NCBI GenBank assembly: GCA_964369185.1
Contig: CAYJEN010000035.1
Coordinates: forward strand, 1-17,976
DNA length: 17,976 nt
Reading direction: 5' to 3'
Source of the DNA: CAYJAZ01 sp964369185
GTDB lineage: Bacteria > Desulfobacterota > Desulfovibrionia > Desulfovibrionales > Desulfovibrionaceae
Shown: in pieces, positions 14,921 to 17,976 of the stretch
Position numbering within the stretch: position 1 is the stretch's first letter
Layout of the letters: each line of letters starts with the position of its first letter
Notes under the pieces: model-generated
Told to the model about the DNA's origin: nothing
What the model saw: only the letters and a program-made list of their open reading frames with translations
Databases searched by the model: none
Position numbers and translations under genes: made by a program

Positions 14921-16000
14921 TTAGTTGTTGATATTATAAAGAGCGTAAACTTCTTTCGCTGTTTTAATTTGTTTAGGAACTTCTAAAGCTGTTTTTAGAA
15001 TAGGGTAGGCAAGAAGTGCTCCTGTGCCTTCACCAAGTCTCATATTCATATCTAAAAATGTTTTCATTTCAAGGTGTTCCATGATAATTTTCATGCCCGG
15101 TTCTTCACTGCTATGTGTAGCAATGATGTAATTCTTAAGTTTTGGCTCGATTGTACAAGCTACTAGTGCGGCAACTGCTGAAATAAAACCGTCCATAAGC
15201 ATCGGTTTTTTCTCGATAGCTGCCCCTAGATAGAGCCCTACCATGCACGCAATATCTAGGCCACCAACGTATTGCAAAATTTCTAAAACAGACTTGCTTT
15301 GTAAATTATATTTTTTATAAGCAGCTTGAATTACATCTTTTTTTCTTTGAAGTCCTTCATCTGAAAGTCCGCCACCACGACCGACAACATCATCAAGATT
15401 TTTTCCTGTAAGAGCATAAAGAATAGCCGAACTTGTACAAGTATTTCCTATGCCCATTTCTCCATTTGAAAAACAATCAGAATTTTTCTTGCTTTTGATT
15501 GCCTCAATACCAACTATTATTGCTTTGAGGGTTTCTTTCATTGCCATCGCTGGTTCTTTAGCAAAATTCTTAGTTCCGTAAGCAATTTTCTTGTTGTAAA
15601 AATTTGGATAGCTGTTAAATTTGCTGTTTAAATCTTCTAATATGCCGATATCTATTACATTTAATTCAACGTTCATTTGTCTACAGAATAAGCCAATAGT
15701 ACAAATTTTATCGAGCATTGTTTCAGAAACAAGTTTTGTGAAGAATACGGGCGAAGATGAAATATTTTCTTCAACAACTCCATTATCGGCAGAGGCTACA
15801 AAGTGACAAGGATTTTCAATAGAATTATAAATTTTACCCGTAATTCCAGAAATTTGAATTGCAAGATTTTCTAAATGACCTAAACTACGCTTAGGAATAA
15901 AGCGTGTGTCTGTAACTTCGCGACATTTTAGCATTATTTCAGAGTTTACAGGCTCTATTTGTGAAATATAAGCATTTAGCTTTTTCTCTAATTCTTGCAT
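14921..16000 (-). CDS. cobT: Nicotinate-nucleotide:dimethylbenzimidazole phosphoribosyltransferase
   Basis: CobT makes alpha-ribazole-5'-phosphate from the lower-ligand base and nicotinate mononucleotide. Conserved parts include HFVASADNGVVEENISSSP (66-84), GEMGIGNTCTSSAI (180-193), VVGRGGGLSDEGLQRK (205-220), GGLDIACMVG (246-255) and the catalytic glutamate Glu324 in LDMNMRLGEGTGA (316-328). The frame is open back to a TTG at 16066, but I choose ATG at 16000. AAGGA lies 8 bases before it, the length becomes 359 residues as in E. coli CobT, and the upstream TTG is part of a promoter -35 box. In the ADNGV segment Asn stands where many homologues have His. It is the first gene of cobT-cobD-cbiB. 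No lower-ligand synthesis gene is nearby. Confidence 0.93.
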   Translation of the reverse strand: MQELEKKLNAYISQIEPVNSEIMLKCREVTDTRFIPKRSLGHLENLAIQISGITGKIYNSIENPCHFVASADNGVVEENISSSPVFFTKLVSETMLDKICTIGLFCRQMNVELNVIDIGILEDLNSKFNSYPNFYNKKIAYGTKNFAKEPAMAMKETLKAIIVGIEAIKSKKNSDCFSNGEMGIGNTCTSSAILYALTGKNLDDVVGRGGGLSDEGLQRKKDVIQAAYKKYNLQSKSVLEILQYVGGLDIACMVGLYLGAAIEKKPMLMDGFISAVAALVACTIEPKLKNYIIATHSSEEPGMKIIMEHLEMKTFLDMNMRLGEGTGALLAYPILKTALEVPKQIKTAKEVYALYNINN

Positions 16001-16037
16001 TTCTTGAATCCTTGTGCTAGATAGCATGTTTAGTGGT

Positions 16038-16066
16038 AGTCTATTTAAAAAGACTTTGAATGTCAA
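16038..16066 (-). promoter_or_regulatory. Candidate promoter of cobT-cobD-cbiB
   Basis: On the minus strand a consensus -35 TTGACA (16066-16061) is followed after exactly 17 bases by TAGACT (16043-16038), a fair -10. Transcription would begin near 16031, leaving a leader of about 30 bases with AAGGA before the ATG at 16000. The -35 lies inside a small inverted repeat TTTGA-ATG-TCAAA (16055-16067) that could be an operator. Confidence 0.55.
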
Positions 16067-16123
16067 ATTTATATTTTAGACTATTAACCTTATTAAAATA
16101 TTATTACCGTAAAGGATTTAAAT

Positions 16124-16873
16124 ATGTCTAATATCAATAAAGATTTACTAGTAAAAGATAGCGATTTTGTTCTCCCACTCGGTTATGAATTGAGTGAAGA
16201 AGATAAAAAAAATATCAAAGAAAAAAATGTAAAACTTAAATTTAAAAATGAACAAGGAAAGATGTTTATACTTTCGGAAAATACAGAAGGAAAACTTATT
16301 CCAATTCATGCACTTAAGGCAAAAAGTAATCTTCCTATTTTTTCTGAGGAAGACTTTAAAGAGTTTCCAAAAGTAAAACTTGAAACTGCTTTTAATGCTA
16401 AAGATTCAATTTTTAAAGGAGATATCCAAATCAAATTCCGTGGTGAAATTGATGATACTCTCGCTTTTGTGCTTTGGTTACAAAAGAAATCAGAAAATGA
16501 GACCGCTAAGATTTGGCTTAATGCTATTCACTCAATTTTACGTAATATAATGTCAGCTTCATGTCGTCATTCAATATTACAACCATTTGAAATTGCAGGT
16601 CTTAGCGCAGATACAATTCATAGTTATTCTCACAAACCTCTTCAGCATTTAGGTTATGATCATATAATTCCAAGCGTCGATTTAAGTGAAGAAACTCTAA
16701 AAATCAATATGCTTAGAACTAAAATTAGAGCAATGGAAGTAACCGCTTATAATATCTATTGCGATGTAGAAACTGATGAATGTTCGCGCCCCGATCTTCT
16801 TTACACATTAAATAGACTTTCTTCAGCGGTTTATGTGCTTATGCATATAATTGAAAAAGAATTGAGAGATTAG
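16124..16873 (+). CDS. eutT: EutT-type ATP:cob(I)alamin/corrinoid adenosyltransferase
   Basis: EutT-type enzymes transfer the 5'-deoxyadenosyl group of ATP to cob(I)alamin. The 249-residue protein follows the E. coli EutT pattern along its length. LSEEDKKNIKEKNVKLKF-NEQGKMF (23-48) aligns with the N-terminal segment LTPSARELL...IKFIDEQGRLF. IKFRGEIDDTLAFVLWLQ (103-120) aligns with the RAVLDSTIALAVWLQ region. SHKPLQHLGYDHIIP (169-183), NMLRTKIRAMEV (195-206) and RPDLLYTLNRLSSAVYVLM (222-240) align with the C-terminal part. The HX11CCxxC metal motif of enterobacterial EutT is absent: His62 is present, but no Cys occurs between residues 1 and 146. AAAGGA precedes the ATG by 7 bases. It diverges from cobT and no other eut gene is in the window, so it probably serves de novo AdoCbl synthesis. 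Family identification is by remembered sequence similarity. Confidence 0.82.
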   Translation: MSNINKDLLVKDSDFVLPLGYELSEEDKKNIKEKNVKLKFKNEQGKMFILSENTEGKLIPIHALKAKSNLPIFSEEDFKEFPKVKLETAFNAKDSIFKGDIQIKFRGEIDDTLAFVLWLQKKSENETAKIWLNAIHSILRNIMSASCRHSILQPFEIAGLSADTIHSYSHKPLQHLGYDHIIPSVDLSEETLKINMLRTKIRAMEVTAYNIYCDVETDECSRPDLLYTLNRLSSAVYVLMHIIEKELRD

Positions 16874-16884
16874 AACTGTTATAA

Positions 16885-16930
16885 TCGACGACCAAAATTT
16901 TTCATACTCTCGAAAGTTTTTGGTTGTCGA
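16885..16930. terminator. Bidirectional hairpin between converging eutT and cbiP
   Basis: TCGACGACCAAAA (16885-16897) pairs with TTTTGGTTGTCGA (16918-16930), a 13-bp stem with a single G-T wobble and a 20-base loop. It fills the 68-bp gap between the two converging stops, so it can serve both strands as a transcription end. The A and T tracts lie within the stem next to the loop, and no strong T run follows on either side. Confidence 0.6.
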
Positions 16931-16941
16931 GAAATTAACTA

Positions 16942-17976
16942 TTAAACCAGACAGCTATAGATATAATCCATATCGAGACATTCACGAGTTCTCTTTGCAA
17001 GCAGTGAATAATTTTCTTCTTTCATGGCTTCATAATCTTGAATTTTTATACTGCTACTAGACTTTTCACAAGAGGTAAGAATACTTTCGATAACAGACTT
17101 ATTATCAAGAATTCCATGTATATAGCTGCCCCAGCATTTTTGAGAAAGAAAGTAGCCATCATGTGAACCATTATCTAAAGTGCAAAGCGGATTTTCATTT
17201 GTTTCGGAGTTATAACTGATACCGGCATGAATTTCATATCCTTTTCCTTGACAATTTTGATTCAACATTGTGAATGAGCATTGTCTTGTAGTTTTACCAT
17301 CTTCTATAATGCTTTGAATCGGCAAAATTCCAAGTCCCGGCATACTTTCAATGTCGCCTTCTATGTGTTTAGGATCACGCACAATTTCACCCATCATTTG
17401 GTAACCACCGCAAATTCCATACAGAGGTTTGCCATTGTTATGATGATTTAAAATTGCTTTTGTAAGTTTTTTTTCACGAAGATAGACTAAGTCGCCAATA
17501 GTATTTTTTGAACCCGGAATTATTAAAATATCCATATTTTCAATATCTTCTGGGTTTTGAATATAGATGAGGTTTACACCTTTTACCATTTCTAACATAT
17601 TGAAATCGGTAAAATTAGATATACTTTTTAATAGAATAACACCGATATTGATTTCATTATTTTTTTCTTGCGCACTTTTTTTAAGAGTCTTTTCGAGAGC
17701 AACAGAATCTTCTTGTTCTATAAAAATATCTGTGAAATAAGGAAGAATGCCCACAACCGGTTTTTGTGTTAAATCTTCAATAATTTTTTTACCCTCTTCA
17801 AAAAGAGTAATATCTCCACGAAATTTATTGATTATTATACCTTTTATTAATGCTCGTTGCTCTTCGGGTAAAAGAGCAATGGAGCCGTATACAGATGCAA
17901 AGAGCCCACCTTTATCAATATCTGCAATAAGAAATGTAGCGGCGTTTGCATGTTGAGCCATTCGCATATTAACTAT
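16942..17976 (-). CDS. cbiP: Cobyric acid synthase (adenosylcobyrate synthase), C-terminal part
   Basis: CbiP amidates side chains b, d, e and g of adenosylcobyrinate a,c-diamide with glutamine and ATP. The frame is open to the right edge. Three codons (Ile-Val-Asn) precede the first in-window Met, and NMRMAQHANAATFLIADIDKGG is an internal CbiP segment, so the P-loop N terminus (roughly 140 residues) lies outside. Seen here are GLFASVYGSIALL and GIIINKFRGD of the ATPase domain, then the glutaminase domain. That domain has ILIIPGSKNTIGDL, the nucleophile Cys in LYGICGGYQMMG, GYEIHAGIS, and the catalytic His in WGSYIHGILDN. The substrate must be adenosylated first, so the neighbouring adenosyltransferase is a logical partner although it converges on cbiP. 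Confidence 0.95.
   Translation of the reverse strand: MVNMRMAQHANAATFLIADIDKGGLFASVYGSIALLPEEQRALIKGIIINKFRGDITLFEEGKKIIEDLTQKPVVGILPYFTDIFIEQEDSVALEKTLKKSAQEKNNEINIGVILLKSISNFTDFNMLEMVKGVNLIYIQNPEDIENMDILIIPGSKNTIGDLVYLREKKLTKAILNHHNNGKPLYGICGGYQMMGEIVRDPKHIEGDIESMPGLGILPIQSIIEDGKTTRQCSFTMLNQNCQGKGYEIHAGISYNSETNENPLCTLDNGSHDGYFLSQKCWGSYIHGILDNKSVIESILTSCEKSSSSIKIQDYEAMKEENYSLLAKRTRECLDMDYIYSCLV

Noticed and set aside
16001..16066. N-terminal extension of CobT from a TTG start at 16066
   Set aside because: The TTG belongs to a consensus -35 box with a -10 at 17 bases, there is no ribosome-binding site for it, and the ATG at 16000 has AAGGA and yields the usual 359-residue length.

Overview
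The window is an AT-rich (roughly two-thirds A+T by eye), gene-dense stretch. It holds most of an anaerobic (early-cobalt, cbi-type) adenosylcobalamin pathway, with two genes of glycerophosphodiester/glycerol-3-phosphate use at the left edge. The UgpB homologue has a Sec signal peptide typical of a Gram-negative periplasmic binding protein. With the early-cobalt pathway, this suggests an AT-rich, Gram-negative, probably anaerobic bacterium. A low-GC relative of the Desulfovibrio/Lawsonia group is one possibility, but this is a guess from protein flavour and nothing in the window proves the taxon.

Layout: (1) 1-1401, minus strand: ugpQ-like glycerophosphodiesterase followed by the start of ugpB (cut by the left edge). 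The gap between them holds a perfect 7-4-7 Pho-box-like repeat in front of ugpB. (2) 1656-4804, plus strand: cbiK (cobaltochelatase with His-rich tails at both ends), then cobU, cobS and cobC, the nucleotide-loop assembly genes. (3) 4950-12907, plus strand, tightly packed: cbiL, cbiC, cbiD, cbiET, a three-domain cbiF-cbiG-cbiH fusion and cbiA, which cover most of corrin ring synthesis. Its leader carries a 14-bp palindrome, a promoter-like pair and a long-loop hairpin. (4) 12904-16000, minus strand: cobT, a cobD-like aminotransferase-fold gene and cbiB, converging on cbiA with overlapping stop codons. (5) 16124-16873, plus strand: a EutT-type corrinoid adenosyltransferase, divergent from cobT. 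(6) 16942-17976, minus strand: the C-terminal part of cbiP, cut by the right edge, separated from eutT by a bidirectional hairpin.

Together the genes lead from sirohydrochlorin (cobalt insertion by CbiK) through CbiL, CbiH, CbiF, CbiG, CbiD, CbiET and CbiC to cobyrinate. CbiA and CbiP amidate the ring, the EutT-like protein adenosylates it, and CobD and CbiB add the aminopropanol arm. CobU, CobT, CobS and CobC assemble and finish the lower ligand. Not found in the window: CbiJ (precorrin-6A reductase), a cobalt importer, genes making sirohydrochlorin or 5,6-dimethylbenzimidazole, and any recognisable cobalamin riboswitch. I see no tRNA, rRNA, CRISPR array, insertion sequence or phage gene. 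The region is a well-known pathway rather than a new system. The points worth checking are the tails of CbiK, the adenosyltransferase lacking the EutT cysteine motif, the altered CbiE motif and the regulatory palindromes.
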